This document shows positions 23,555 to 32,385 of a DNA stretch of 64,000 nt, piece by piece. The notes under the pieces are model-generated. The model saw only the letters and a list, made by a program, of their open reading frames with translations. It was not told the DNA's origin and made no database searches. Both the position numbers and the translations under genes were made by a program. The first letter of the stretch is position 1; each line of letters opens with the position of its first letter. The DNA is taken from positions 450,863-514,862 of the forward strand of contig CASEWB010000006.1 in assembly GCA_949291545.1 (NCBI GenBank), in the 5' to 3' direction. The DNA comes from an uncultured bacterium. Its GTDB lineage: Bacteria; Elusimicrobiota; Elusimicrobia; Elusimicrobiales; Elusimicrobiaceae.

Positions 23555-24789
23555 TAACGCAAATCTCCTTTCTTTTCCACTTTCCGTGTGTCTAAGTGTA
23601 TCAAATAGCCGTATGTTTGGGTACGGTTTTTGTTAATGACAATTTCGGCTTGGGCGGCGCCTTTCATATTAAATAAACCTTCCATCGCCCATAAGTTAAT
23701 AAAGGGGTTGCGCATCAGGCGGGTATAATGTCCGTCGGCATAGCGCACCGCAACACTTTCTACAAATTCATTAGGCGCCAGCTGCCCGACGCGTATTCCG
23801 TCAAACAACATGGTGCGCGGCGCTTCGGACGGATTGTAATACGACCGAAGCAAATCATACGCGCGGGAAATAGGGACAATTTCGCTGATGCGGGATAAAT
23901 CCGCCCGCGGCAGACGCTGCAAATGTTGGCGCGCGTAGTACCACTGTTGGCCTTCTTCTTTGGGGGAATAGCCGCCCACTTCTATCCCGATAGCCTGCCC
24001 TTTGCCGTTTAACACCAAACTGCCGCAAAAACCAGGGCGCGGGACATTGCTGGACGGAAAGTTGGCGACAATTCTTTCACTGCCGGCAAACAATACTTTC
24101 CGCAATGTTTTTTTGTATTGTCCGGCGCTAAAGCCAAACGTAAATAAAGAAGTTCCCAGTTCCGGTTCTTGGGTGGCGGCTATTACAGGCAGGGCGACTT
24201 GCGCCACCTGCTGCGGCAGTTTAATCAGCGCTGCATTAAGCCCGTATTTGCGGCCGGTCAGCACCACTTCGGCCGGGTAAGTGTATTCGTGCCCGTTGGC
24301 ATAAAAAGTAACGTTTACGTTGGGCCCCATATGGCGCACAACATGCGCGGCCGACAAGCCCCATAAGATGGTTTTCCCTTCGCGCTGTTCTGCAAAGACA
24401 AAGCCGCTCCCTTTAAACGCGTTTTTAACGCCCGCTTCGGACACGGTAAAAATAAAATGGCGGATATGCTGTTCGAACGGGGTTAATTGAGGTTTGCGGA
24501 AGAATGAGGTTTTTACTTGGGCCGCCTCAGAAATGGAGCGGGACAGATTTAAGGCTTTTTGGGGCGTCATTCCCGGCACGGCAAACGGCGGCTGATTGGG
24601 CACCACCGTCCAGCGGTGCGTTTTTAAAACAATAGTCGGCCGCGGGACGGAAACCAAAATCTTTTTGAGATTAGTGGACCACGCTTTTTCCCCGGCGCGG
24701 ACCAAACTGTTTTGTGCGTATGCTTGCCCGGCCAAAAGGCAGGCAAGCATAGACACACAAAACACATTCGTAAATTTTTTCATATACAT
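23554..24789 (-). CDS. Secreted chymotrypsin-fold peptidase homologue, paralogue 3 (Asp of the triad replaced by Asn)
   Basis: 411 aa from the ATG at 24789, which forms a TAATG overlap with paralogue 4; ATG 24783 (MKKFTNVF) is an alternative. The signal peptide ends near GQAYAQ. It has His in WGLSAAHVVRH and Cys in RPGFCGSLVLNG, but the third triad position is Asn (YGLNAALIKLP). It could use a His/Cys dyad or be inactive. The usual Pro after the nucleophile loop is Leu here. The C-terminal domain begins near IRVGQLAPNEFVESV. It is the most divergent of the four. Confidence 0.8.
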   Translation of the reverse strand: MYMKKFTNVFCVSMLACLLAGQAYAQNSLVRAGEKAWSTNLKKILVSVPRPTIVLKTHRWTVVPNQPPFAVPGMTPQKALNLSRSISEAAQVKTSFFRKPQLTPFEQHIRHFIFTVSEAGVKNAFKGSGFVFAEQREGKTILWGLSAAHVVRHMGPNVNVTFYANGHEYTYPAEVVLTGRKYGLNAALIKLPQQVAQVALPVIAATQEPELGTSLFTFGFSAGQYKKTLRKVLFAGSERIVANFPSSNVPRPGFCGSLVLNGKGQAIGIEVGGYSPKEEGQQWYYARQHLQRLPRADLSRISEIVPISRAYDLLRSYYNPSEAPRTMLFDGIRVGQLAPNEFVESVAVRYADGHYTRLMRNPFINLWAMEGLFNMKGAAQAEIVINKNRTQTYGYLIHLDTRKVEKKGDLR

Positions 24790-25958
24790 TACCACTGAAT
24801 ATCTTGATAGAAGGAAGTTTTTTCCTCTTTATCATAAATTAAATACCGAAATTTGTTGCGCATATTAAATTCCGTGGGTTTGTTTTTGCGGTCTTCCAGC
24901 ATAATCCGCACGAAACGCGTTTCCGGCAATTGCAGCAGCGAAACAATGGTGGATTGGGTCAATTTGTTCCCGGTGTCGTACCGCTCCACGGTTTGCCCCC
25001 GCGCATTTAGCGCTTCCACCGAGTGAATGTGCTCCGTGGTTTTGATGTCCCCCAGCACTACTTTGCCCGCTACCAGGGGAATATCGGCCGTTCCTTCGTG
25101 CTGCGCTTTCAGCAGATATTGCAAAAGTTGCACATTGGCCGCGTAGGTAATATCACGCCCCCATACACTGCCGCAGTGTACTCCGGCCACTTCCCCTTGT
25201 GTATTAATTAAAGGGGCGCCGCATAAACCGGGCCGGCTTTTGAGCGGGACGGCATAATCCGTACGCATAAAGCGGGAATTGTCTTTTTGCAGCTGTTGTT
25301 TGCCGGTGTAAACAAATTTGTGGGCGGAATAGCCCCCGGAGATAAAAACATCATACAACGGGGCCGGCTTGGCGGCTAAAGGCAACGGTTCAATGTCGGG
25401 GGGAAGTTGGTCCGGCAATTTTAACAAAGCAATATCGGACACCATATTAGGCCCATACTGCACTACTTCGGCCGGAACGTCGATGCGTTTGCTGCCGTTA
25501 TAAAAAACCAAAGACAGGCGGTTCCCCATTCCTTTGGCAATGTGTGCGGCGGTGGCGCCCCACACTTCTTCTTTCCCGTTGTAATGAGTTTTAAACACAA
25601 AGGCGGTAGCGGAGGGCTGCTGCTTTTCCGGCCAGCCTTCCAAGAAAGAAGAAAGAACTTTGGCAACGGATTGGCGCATATCTTTGGCTTGGAGAACTTG
25701 GGCCTGATGGGTAGCCAGCGAAGCGGCATTGGCCCGGGTGATAACAGCTGGCAAATTGCGCGAAAGAGCTGCCTGGCGCGCTGCGGCGGATACGGCGGTT
25801 CCCTGCAGGGCGCGGTCAGTAAGGGCGGATTTTCCAAACGCCGTCTTTGCAGCTTGCGAAAAAGGAATTTTTTGGGCGCAAGCGTCATACGGCGGAACAA
25901 AAACCGCCAAAGAAACCAACGCAAGAGAATAAATAATAATATAACGCTTCATATACAT
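24789..25958 (-). CDS. Secreted chymotrypsin-fold peptidase with cysteine nucleophile, paralogue 4 (first gene of operon)
   Basis: 389 aa from ATG 25958 (MYMKRYII); ATG 25952 is equally plausible, and reading further upstream to 26048 would cross the intergenic region. The signal peptide ends near YDACAQ. An Ala-rich segment precedes the barrel, which has His139 (WGATAAHIAKG), Asp175 (VSDIALLKLP) and Cys246 (SRPGLCGAPLIN), followed by VAGVHCGS. The C-terminal domain starts near VVLGDIKTTEHIHSV. A TACATT hexamer six bases before ATG 25952 could be the -10 of a leaderless transcript. No neighbouring gene hints at a substrate. Confidence 0.82.
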   Translation of the reverse strand: MYMKRYIIIYSLALVSLAVFVPPYDACAQKIPFSQAAKTAFGKSALTDRALQGTAVSAAARQAALSRNLPAVITRANAASLATHQAQVLQAKDMRQSVAKVLSSFLEGWPEKQQPSATAFVFKTHYNGKEEVWGATAAHIAKGMGNRLSLVFYNGSKRIDVPAEVVQYGPNMVSDIALLKLPDQLPPDIEPLPLAAKPAPLYDVFISGGYSAHKFVYTGKQQLQKDNSRFMRTDYAVPLKSRPGLCGAPLINTQGEVAGVHCGSVWGRDITYAANVQLLQYLLKAQHEGTADIPLVAGKVVLGDIKTTEHIHSVEALNARGQTVERYDTGNKLTQSTIVSLLQLPETRFVRIMLEDRKNKPTEFNMRNKFRYLIYDKEEKTSFYQDIQW

Positions 25959-26004
25959 AATGTAGCGCTTTGCCTCTGCCAAAACCAGGGCCTTTTGACC
26001 CACA

Positions 26005-26018
26005 AAAACGGTCGTTTT
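26005..26018. promoter_or_regulatory. Palindrome AAAACG-GT-CGTTTT upstream of the protease operon
   Basis: Perfect 6+6 inverted repeat with 2-nt centre, about 47 bp before the first ATG of the protease operon and just after the glyA terminator. CCCAC (26000 region) and GTGGG (26033-26037) flank it as outer arms. A regulator site is possible but unsupported by further copies. Confidence 0.35.
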
Positions 26019-26045
26019 GGACCTAGGGGCCTGTGGGCCTGCAAA

Positions 26046-26073
26046 CAAAAATCCCGCCGTTTGAAACGGCGGG
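26046..26073 (-). terminator. Intrinsic terminator of glyA
   Basis: On the minus strand CCCGCCGTTT and AAACGGCGGG (26053-26073) form a very strong stem followed by ATTTTTG. Confidence 0.9.
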
Positions 26074-26092
26074 AAGAGCAGAAGCGTGTTGT

Positions 26093-27340
26093 TTATTGCA
26101 AAGACGGATAAAGCGGAAATTTTTTCAAAAATTGCTTTACCTGCCCGGCAATTTGCGCCAGGTAAGCGTCGTCCTGTGCGTGGGAAATGGCATCGTCAAT
26201 AAACGCGGCGATTTGGGCCATATCGGCTTCTTTCATGCCGCGCGTGGTGACGGCCGGCGTCCCTAAACGCAGCCCACTGGTGACAAACGGTTTTTCCGGG
26301 TCAAACGGAATGGTGTTTTTGTTGGCGGTGATGCCGGCTTTGTCCAACGCGGCTTCGGCCGCCTTGCCGGTGAGCCCTTTGGAGCGCAAATCAATGCACA
26401 TCACATGGCAGTCCGTCCCGCCGGCCACCAAGCGGTAGCCGCGGGCAAGGAGCTGTTTGGCCAGTTCCTGCGCGTTTAATTTAATTTGATGTTGGTAGGC
26501 TTTAAATTCCGGTTTTAACGCTTCCCCAAAGCAAACGGCTTTGCCCGCGATAACGTGCATCAGCGGGCCGCCCTGCGTGCCGGGAAATACGGCCGAGTTG
26601 ATGGCTTTGGCCAGCTTTTCTTTGCACAAAATAAGCCCGCCGCGCGGCCCGCGCAAGGTTTTGTGCGTGGTGGTGGTGACGACGTCTGCATACGGGAACG
26701 GATTGGGATATTCACCCGCCGCAATCAGCCCGGCGTAGTGCGCTACGTCGCACGCTAGGTATGCCCCGCACGAGTCGGCAATTTCGCGCAGGCGTTTCCA
26801 GTCAAACACGCGCGAATAGTTGGAGGCTCCCGCCATAATGAGTTTGGGTTTGTGTTCCAAGGCCAGCTTGGCGGCTTCGTCGTAGTCGATTTCTTCCGTA
26901 TCGGGGCGGACGTTCATGGCAATAATGTTGTAGAGTTTGCCCGAAAAGTTCATTGGGTGCCCGTGTGTTAAGTGCCCGCCGTGGGACAAGTTTAACCCCA
27001 GCACGGTGTCTCCCGGCTGCAAAAGGGCAAAATACACCGCCATATTGGCCTGCGCGCCGGAGTGGGGCTGCACGTTGGCGTGTTCGGCGTGAAAAAGCTG
27101 TTTGGCGCGGTCGATGGCCAGTTGTTCCACTTCGTCTACAAATTCGCAGCCGCCGTAGTAACGTTTGGCAGGATATCCTTCGGCGTATTTGTTGGTAAGG
27201 ATAGAGCCTTGGGCTTGCATGACCGCTAAAGAGGTGAAATTTTCCGAAGCAATCAGTTCCAATTTTTCGCGTTGGCGGGCCAGTTCTTTAGCTACGGAAG
27301 CAAACACGGCCGGGTCGGTTTTTTGAAGATCAGGATACAT
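26093..27340 (-). CDS. glyA: Serine hydroxymethyltransferase
   Basis: PLP enzyme converting serine and tetrahydrofolate to glycine and methylene-THF, the main one-carbon source. 415 aa from ATG 27340, chosen because AAGGAG lies 8 nt upstream; the reading from 27388 lacks such a site. Motifs include [41 protein letters not shown] and the PLP-lysine region [14 protein letters not shown]. Single gene with its own terminator, divergent from the deoxyhypusine-synthase-family gene. Confidence 0.97.
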   Translation of the reverse strand: MYPDLQKTDPAVFASVAKELARQREKLELIASENFTSLAVMQAQGSILTNKYAEGYPAKRYYGGCEFVDEVEQLAIDRAKQLFHAEHANVQPHSGAQANMAVYFALLQPGDTVLGLNLSHGGHLTHGHPMNFSGKLYNIIAMNVRPDTEEIDYDEAAKLALEHKPKLIMAGASNYSRVFDWKRLREIADSCGAYLACDVAHYAGLIAAGEYPNPFPYADVVTTTTHKTLRGPRGGLILCKEKLAKAINSAVFPGTQGGPLMHVIAGKAVCFGEALKPEFKAYQHQIKLNAQELAKQLLARGYRLVAGGTDCHVMCIDLRSKGLTGKAAEAALDKAGITANKNTIPFDPEKPFVTSGLRLGTPAVTTRGMKEADMAQIAAFIDDAISHAQDDAYLAQIAGQVKQFLKKFPLYPSLQ

Positions 27341-27443
27341 ACGGGGCACTCCTTGGGCGGGAGCACAGAAAAAGAACCTTTGTGCCATAATTTTCCGCCG
27401 CGAATTTTTTATAATTTTTCTATGAAAATCTGTTGTTATTTAA

Positions 27444-27449
27444 TATAAT
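27444..27449 (+). promoter_or_regulatory. -10 box of the deoxyhypusine-synthase-family gene
   Basis: TATAAT in an AT-rich stretch between glyA and the DHS-like gene, 44 bp before the ATG; the -35 is not clear. AGAGGTG (27478-27484) is the likely ribosome binding site. Confidence 0.55.
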
Positions 27450-27492
27450 TTACTAAATAGAAGTAAATAAATCCAGCAGAGGTGTAAAAGAA

Positions 27493-28569
27493 ATGGCAAA
27501 ACTTACCAAAAAAGACTTTCTCAAAGACACCATCAAACACATTGACTTGAAAAAATACAATGTGGTTCCTATGGTGGAAGCCTTTGGGAGCATGGCCTAT
27601 GCGTCCCGCGAAGTGGCCAGAGCGAGCAAAATCTATAACATGATGCTTTCCGACAAGAAATGCTCCGTCATTTTGTGCATCGCGGGGTCGCTCGTATCCG
27701 CCGGCCTGAAAAAAGTAGTGGTGGATATGATTCAAAACAACATGGTAGACGCGATTGTTTCCAACGGCGCCAACATCGTAGACCAGGACTTCTTTGAAGC
27801 ATTAGGCTACAAACATTACATCGGCACTCCCTATAACGCCGACGACAATTTGCTGCGCGACTTGCACATTGACCGCATCTACGACACCTATATCGACGAA
27901 GACCAGCTCAAAGAATGCGACGAAACGATCCACAAAATCTGCAACTATTTGGAACCCCGCCCCTATTCTTCCCGCGAATTTATTTGGGAAATGGGCAAAT
28001 GGCTGGAGAAAAAAGGCAAAGGCAAAGATTCTATCGTTTATAACGCGTACAAATACGGCGTGCCCGTGTTCGTGCCGGCGTTTTCCGACTGCTCGGCCGG
28101 TTTCGGCTTTGTAGCCCACCAGACCGAACACCCGGAAGCCCATGTGTCTATCGACAGCGCCAAAGACTTCTTGGAACTGACCAAAATCAAAATCAAAGCC
28201 AAAGAAACCGGCCTTATGATGTTCTCCGGCGGCGTACCGAAAAACTTTGCGCAGGATACCGTTGTGGCGGCCGAAATTTTGGGCGCCGACGCTCCGATGC
28301 ACAAATACGCTGTACAGATTACCGTAGCCGACGTGCGCGACGGTGCGCTCTCCGGCTCCACCCTCAAAGAAGCTTCTTCTTGGGGTAAAGTTTCCACCGC
28401 GCTGGAACAGATGGTTTACGGCGAATGCACCACGCTGATTCCGCTCATCATCGGTTACGGCTACCACAAAGGCGCGTGGAAAAAACGCAAAGCAGCCAAC
28501 TACGTCAAGTTCCTCCAGGACGAAGACGCCAAAGTGGCTGCGCTGAAAGCCAAAAAAGCGAAAAAATAA
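27493..28569 (+). CDS. Deoxyhypusine synthase family protein
   Basis: 358 aa NAD-dependent enzyme of the DHS/homospermidine synthase fold. Eukaryotic and archaeal DHS transfers the aminobutyl group of spermidine to eIF5A, which bacteria lack. Bacterial relatives are thought to act on polyamines or an unknown target. The active-site lysine region is intact: LKEASSWGKV, with Lys299 matching the DHS catalytic Lys. FSGGVPKNF and VRDGALSGS are typical NAD/substrate loops. The ending is Lys-rich. It is probably cotranscribed with the outer-membrane gene 6 nt downstream. Substrate unknown. Confidence 0.88.
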   Translation: MAKLTKKDFLKDTIKHIDLKKYNVVPMVEAFGSMAYASREVARASKIYNMMLSDKKCSVILCIAGSLVSAGLKKVVVDMIQNNMVDAIVSNGANIVDQDFFEALGYKHYIGTPYNADDNLLRDLHIDRIYDTYIDEDQLKECDETIHKICNYLEPRPYSSREFIWEMGKWLEKKGKGKDSIVYNAYKYGVPVFVPAFSDCSAGFGFVAHQTEHPEAHVSIDSAKDFLELTKIKIKAKETGLMMFSGGVPKNFAQDTVVAAEILGADAPMHKYAVQITVADVRDGALSGSTLKEASSWGKVSTALEQMVYGECTTLIPLIIGYGYHKGAWKKRKAANYVKFLQDEDAKVAALKAKKAKK

Positions 28570-28575
28570 CTTGTA

Positions 28576-29430
28576 ATGCGACTGAAAACCGCGTTTATCA
28601 GTTTAATCCTGCTGATCTGCCCGTGTGCGTTATGCTACGGGCAGCTCAGTTTTTCGGGGGTAAACGGGGAGCGCGGTTACGCCGCTTTGCGGGCGCATTA
28701 CCGGTTGGATTTGGATAATGGATTTGTTTTTACCCCGATGTACGGCTATTACCGTATGACGGACAAAGAAATTGACGAAGCCGGCTCTACGTCCCGCTAC
28801 GGGCTGGAAGCTTCGTATGAATTAAACGATGCGTGGAATGTGCTGGCGGAAGGATTTTGGCAGCCGCAGGCCGTGGGGTATCAGGCGGTAGGGTATGCCG
28901 CCGGAATAGGGTGGAAACCGTTTTATCGGTGGGGGATTTTGTCCCGTCCGCTTTTGCTGGGGTATGTAGGGCAAACGCGGTACCGTACTTATGTAGATAA
29001 GCAAGGCAACGATTTGCCCGGCGGCGCGTTTGGCGAAGTGGAAACCGCCGCATATGTGCAGGCCGCAGCCGATGCCGGAAACTTTAATTTGAAAGCCGCC
29101 TGGCAGAAAGTGATAGAATATAGTAGCAAGCCGCCGGCCCATGTAACATTCAGCTGGGCCAATATCCCTTTTATGACGGCGGTTGTGCAAGGTTTTGTAA
29201 AAGAAGCCGCTGCCGTGCGGATTAGCTACCGTACGGAATATATTACGCCGTATGCATCGTTGGCGCGCTACCGCTACAACGAACTGAGCGATACGGCGGC
29301 GGCAGTAAGCGCGGGGCTTCATTTACATTTGGGGGAAATGTCCCTCTCCGGCGGGGTGGAAGTGTTTGAGCCCCGGCGGGAAGCCAACCGCAAGACGTAT
29401 TTTTCGATGTCTGCCGAAGTAGAATTTTAA
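28576..29430 (+). CDS. Outer-membrane beta-barrel protein, function unknown
   Basis: 284 aa. The signal peptide (residues 1-22, ending CALCYGQ) is followed by alternating amphipathic strands rich in Tyr, Gly and Trp, such as YAALRAHYRLDLDNGFVFTPM and TYFSMSAEVEF. The C-terminal Phe is the usual signal for BAM-dependent insertion. The size suggests about 10-12 strands. I do not recognise a specific family. It lies between the DHS-like gene and doxX with small gaps, suggesting one transcript, but no functional link is evident. Confidence 0.72.
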   Translation: MRLKTAFISLILLICPCALCYGQLSFSGVNGERGYAALRAHYRLDLDNGFVFTPMYGYYRMTDKEIDEAGSTSRYGLEASYELNDAWNVLAEGFWQPQAVGYQAVGYAAGIGWKPFYRWGILSRPLLLGYVGQTRYRTYVDKQGNDLPGGAFGEVETAAYVQAAADAGNFNLKAAWQKVIEYSSKPPAHVTFSWANIPFMTAVVQGFVKEAAAVRISYRTEYITPYASLARYRYNELSDTAAAVSAGLHLHLGEMSLSGGVEVFEPRREANRKTYFSMSAEVEF

Positions 29431-29442
29431 CCGGAGGTCCTT

Positions 29443-29883
29443 GTGCCCATAACCAATTTGCGTTGCAATATAGACGAAGATGTTTTCTCGCTGACGGTAT
29501 TTATCACCCGCCTGCTGACGGGCGGCGTATTGCTGTATGTATCGGTGGGGTGTTTGCTTTTTTACCGGGAATACCTATACAACGCTACCGCCATTGGGCT
29601 GCCGTTGCCGGTGCCGGTGGGATTGGCGGTGTTGGTGGCGGAGCTCTTTTTAGGGTTATTTTTGATTTTAGGTTGGTTCACCCGTCCGGCGGCGGCGCTT
29701 TCCATTTTATGCACGGCGGCGATGGGCGTCATTTTCTTTGCGGCGGATATTAATAAATTATATGTGGCCTTATTGGTGTTGCTGGCGGCTTCCCTTTTGC
29801 CGGCGGCTATGCTGGGACCCGGGAAAATAAGTTTGGATTATAAGCACGCGGTGCGCCGCGCACAGAAAATATACAGAGGTTAG
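29443..29883 (+). CDS. DoxX-family membrane protein
   Basis: 146 aa with four transmembrane segments (about residues 16-40, 54-78, 82-98, 103-122), the usual DoxX topology, including LLTGGVLLYVSVG and AELFLGLFLILGWFTRPAA. DoxX proteins are small redox- or stress-linked membrane proteins whose biochemistry is unsettled. Start is GTG 29443, supported by GGAGG 7 nt upstream. It ends 3 nt before dnaX, so both are likely on one mRNA. Confidence 0.78.
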   Translation: MPITNLRCNIDEDVFSLTVFITRLLTGGVLLYVSVGCLLFYREYLYNATAIGLPLPVPVGLAVLVAELFLGLFLILGWFTRPAAALSILCTAAMGVIFFAADINKLYVALLVLLAASLLPAAMLGPGKISLDYKHAVRRAQKIYRG

Positions 29884-29886
29884 TTT

Positions 29887-31788
29887 ATGGAAATGTTCGA
29901 CGAAAAAAATCAATATGTCAGTTTAGCCAACAAGTACCGCCCCCAAAAATTTGAAGATATGGTGGGTCAGGAAAGCATTTCCAAAACGCTTCAAAACGCG
30001 CTGAAGCTGGGCCGTATTGCGCACGCTTATTTGTTTTACGGTCCGCGCGGCTGCGGCAAAACCACCACGGCGCGTATTTTGGCCAAAGCGCTGAACTGCA
30101 CCGGGAATGGAAACGGCAAACCCACCGCAGAACCGTGCGGGCAGTGCCCGCAGTGTTTGGAAATTGCCCAAAGCGCCGATATGGACGTGCTGGAGCTGGA
30201 CGCCGCCAGCAATACGCAGGTGGAAAAAGTGCGCGAAGCTATTATTGATACCGTAGCGCTGGCTGCCTCGCGCGACCGCTTTAAAGTGTTTATCTTGGAC
30301 GAAGTCCATATGCTTTCGGCCAGTTCTTTTAATGCCCTTTTAAAAACCATCGAGGAACCGCCTGCCCATGTGGTGTTTATCTTGGCCACCACGGAAAAGC
30401 ACAAAGTGCCCGCCACTATCGTCAGCCGCTGCCAAACTTTCCGCTTCCGCCCGATTACGGTGGACGAAATCAGCAGCCATTTATTGGATCTGGCCGGCGC
30501 GGAAAATATTGATTTGACGCCCGGTGCGGCCAAAATTATTGCCAAAAACGCCGGCGGCGCTATGCGCGATGCGCTGACACTGTTGGACCGCGCCATTGCC
30601 TATTCCGGCGACAGAATCGACGAAAAACTGGTAGGCGAAATGCTGGGGCTTACCCCGGACGAACTGTTAAAACAGGCGGTGGAAGCGTTGGTCAAAAAAG
30701 ACGGCGCCGCACTGCACCGCGTGTTTGAAACCTTGCAGGAAGAAGGGTTTGACGCCAATTCGTTTTTGAAAGATTTAAAAAACACATTAGGCGATTTGTT
30801 CTATTTTTCGCTGGGGCAAGGCAGCGAACCGTTTGAAGGCGCCTCGGCGGTACTTTCGGGGGTTTCTTCCGGTTTTCTGGCCCAGCTTTCGCGCAAGATT
30901 AACAAAATTATTGAAGAAGTAAAATTTTCGGATAATGCCTTAGTCAGCGCGGAAGTAGGTATGTTTACGGTGATGGACAGCTGTTTGGATATTGACGCGT
31001 TTGTCCGCCGCTTGGAAGCCCTGGAGCGCGGGGAAGCGCTTGCGCCTGCGGGCCCGGCGGCAGGAAGCCGTCCGGCCTCGTCTGCCGCACCTAAACCAGC
31101 TGTTCAAAAGCCAGCTTCGTCCGCGCGCACGTCTGCTGCTCCGCGCACGCAAGTCCAAACAACCCCGGCTGAGGCAAAACCGGCGGTTTCCCGCCCGGCG
31201 CCTGTTGCCGCACCCTCCTTGAACGAGATTTTGGCCGAAGAGGAGGCCGAGGAAGATTTGTCCGCCCCGGCGGCCCCGGTTGTCAGCCGGGCTGTCAGCA
31301 ACCGCCAGATTTGGGACAAAATGCTCAAACAATTTGAGAAAAGCCCCTTTGTGTACGATGTAATGACCAATTGCACGGTTACGTTTGGCGAAAACGAATG
31401 GACGCTGTGTTTTGCCCCCGGGAAAGAGTTCTATCAAATCCCGGCGCAAAACAAATTGCCGGATTTGGAACAAGCCGCCCAAAAAATCAGCGGCCGTGTG
31501 ATTAAAATCAAACTGGCCGCCGCGGCGGAAGCTGCCCCGGCGCCCGCTGTGCCGGCTGCCAAGCCGGCGGCTAAGAAAGGGGCGTCCCGCCCCGCCGCCA
31601 AATCGGCCGCTGCCCCAGCGGCTGCTTCGGGCGTAAGTGCCGCCAAGCCGACGGCGATTTCGGACGAGGAACCGTTTGTAAACGCTAATTTCGAGGCGGA
31701 CGCCGCAGGCGGAGTAATATCGGCGGAAAATACGCCGGAAGAAGTGAAAGAAATTTTGGATATTTTCCCTGGGGAGTTGCTTGCCTAG
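29887..31788 (+). CDS. dnaX: DNA polymerase III subunit gamma/tau
   Basis: Clamp-loader ATPase and polymerase organiser, 633 aa. AAA+ module with Walker A GPRGCGKTTTARILAKALNC (near residue 50), the four-Cys zinc module (C..CGQCPQC), Walker B FILDEVHMLS and sensor-1 LATTEKHKVP. Domain III ends near 365. A long Ala/Pro-rich linker (about 375-455) leads to a C-terminal tau-type region with its own Ala/Pro tracts. The zero-frame protein is tau-like. An A_AAA_AAC heptamer at 30777-30783 would give only a 316-residue -1 product and is probably not used. recR follows after 3 nt. Confidence 0.96.
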   Translation: MEMFDEKNQYVSLANKYRPQKFEDMVGQESISKTLQNALKLGRIAHAYLFYGPRGCGKTTTARILAKALNCTGNGNGKPTAEPCGQCPQCLEIAQSADMDVLELDAASNTQVEKVREAIIDTVALAASRDRFKVFILDEVHMLSASSFNALLKTIEEPPAHVVFILATTEKHKVPATIVSRCQTFRFRPITVDEISSHLLDLAGAENIDLTPGAAKIIAKNAGGAMRDALTLLDRAIAYSGDRIDEKLVGEMLGLTPDELLKQAVEALVKKDGAALHRVFETLQEEGFDANSFLKDLKNTLGDLFYFSLGQGSEPFEGASAVLSGVSSGFLAQLSRKINKIIEEVKFSDNALVSAEVGMFTVMDSCLDIDAFVRRLEALERGEALAPAGPAAGSRPASSAAPKPAVQKPASSARTSAAPRTQVQTTPAEAKPAVSRPAPVAAPSLNEILAEEEAEEDLSAPAAPVVSRAVSNRQIWDKMLKQFEKSPFVYDVMTNCTVTFGENEWTLCFAPGKEFYQIPAQNKLPDLEQAAQKISGRVIKIKLAAAAEAAPAPAVPAAKPAAKKGASRPAAKSAAAPAAASGVSAAKPTAISDEEPFVNANFEADAAGGVISAENTPEEVKEILDIFPGELLA

Positions 31789-31791
31789 TTT

Positions 31792-32385
31792 ATGAAAAGT
31801 TTGGACCGTTTTATCCGTGCGTTAAGGCGTCTGCCCGGCGTAGGCCCGCGGCAGGCGGAGCGTTTTGCCGCGTATTTTTTGCGTGCGTCGCAGGGAGAAA
31901 CGGAAGAATTCGTCAATGCGCTTTTGTCTATTAAACAGGACATTAAACTCTGCCCGGTGTGTTTTAACTATTGCGAAGACGGCCTGTGTGATATCTGCCG
32001 CGACCCGGACCGCGACCAAGGCCTTATCTGCGTGGTGGAAGACCCGCAGGACGTGGAATCGCTGGAAAAAACCGGCGCGTATAAAGGGCTGTACCATGTG
32101 TTGCACGGGGCTATTTCGCCTATGGACGGACGCGGGGCAGAACAAGTAAAAGTGCGCGAACTATTGCAGCGGGTACAGCAAGCCAAAACCCCGGTGCGGG
32201 AAGTGATTATCGCCACCGACCCCGACAGCGAAGGCGAAACGACGGCTTTGTATTTGGCGGATTTATTGCGCGGCTTGGTCGGACAGGTGACGCGCATCGG
32301 CTACGGCGTGCCGCTGGGCGGCGACATTGATTATATAGACGAAATGACGTTGGGATACTCTTTAAAAGGCCGTACCAAACTCTAA
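31792..32385 (+). CDS. recR: Recombination protein RecR
   Basis: Part of the RecFOR mediator that loads RecA at gaps. 197 aa: helix-hairpin-helix LRRLPGVGPRQAERFA, Cys4 zinc finger CPVCFNYCEDGLCDIC, and TOPRIM domain (VVEDPQDV, ATDPDSEGETTALYL). Usual length. The common dnaX-ybaB-recR order lacks ybaB here. Its stop overlaps the comEC start by one base (TAATG). recF is not found at its usual place near dnaN. Confidence 0.96.
   Translation: MKSLDRFIRALRRLPGVGPRQAERFAAYFLRASQGETEEFVNALLSIKQDIKLCPVCFNYCEDGLCDICRDPDRDQGLICVVEDPQDVESLEKTGAYKGLYHVLHGAISPMDGRGAEQVKVRELLQRVQQAKTPVREVIIATDPDSEGETTALYLADLLRGLVGQVTRIGYGVPLGGDIDYIDEMTLGYSLKGRTKL

Noticed and set aside
25959..26048. Longer start of the first protease gene
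   Set aside because: The extra 30 residues are not signal-like and run through the palindrome next to the glyA terminator; MYMKRYII begins a proper signal peptide.
30777..30783. A_AAA_AAC heptamer in dnaX as a programmed -1 frameshift site making gamma
   Set aside because: The -1 frame stops after 17 codons, giving about 316 residues, which would cut clamp-loader domain III; no strong downstream stem is evident. Probably chance.
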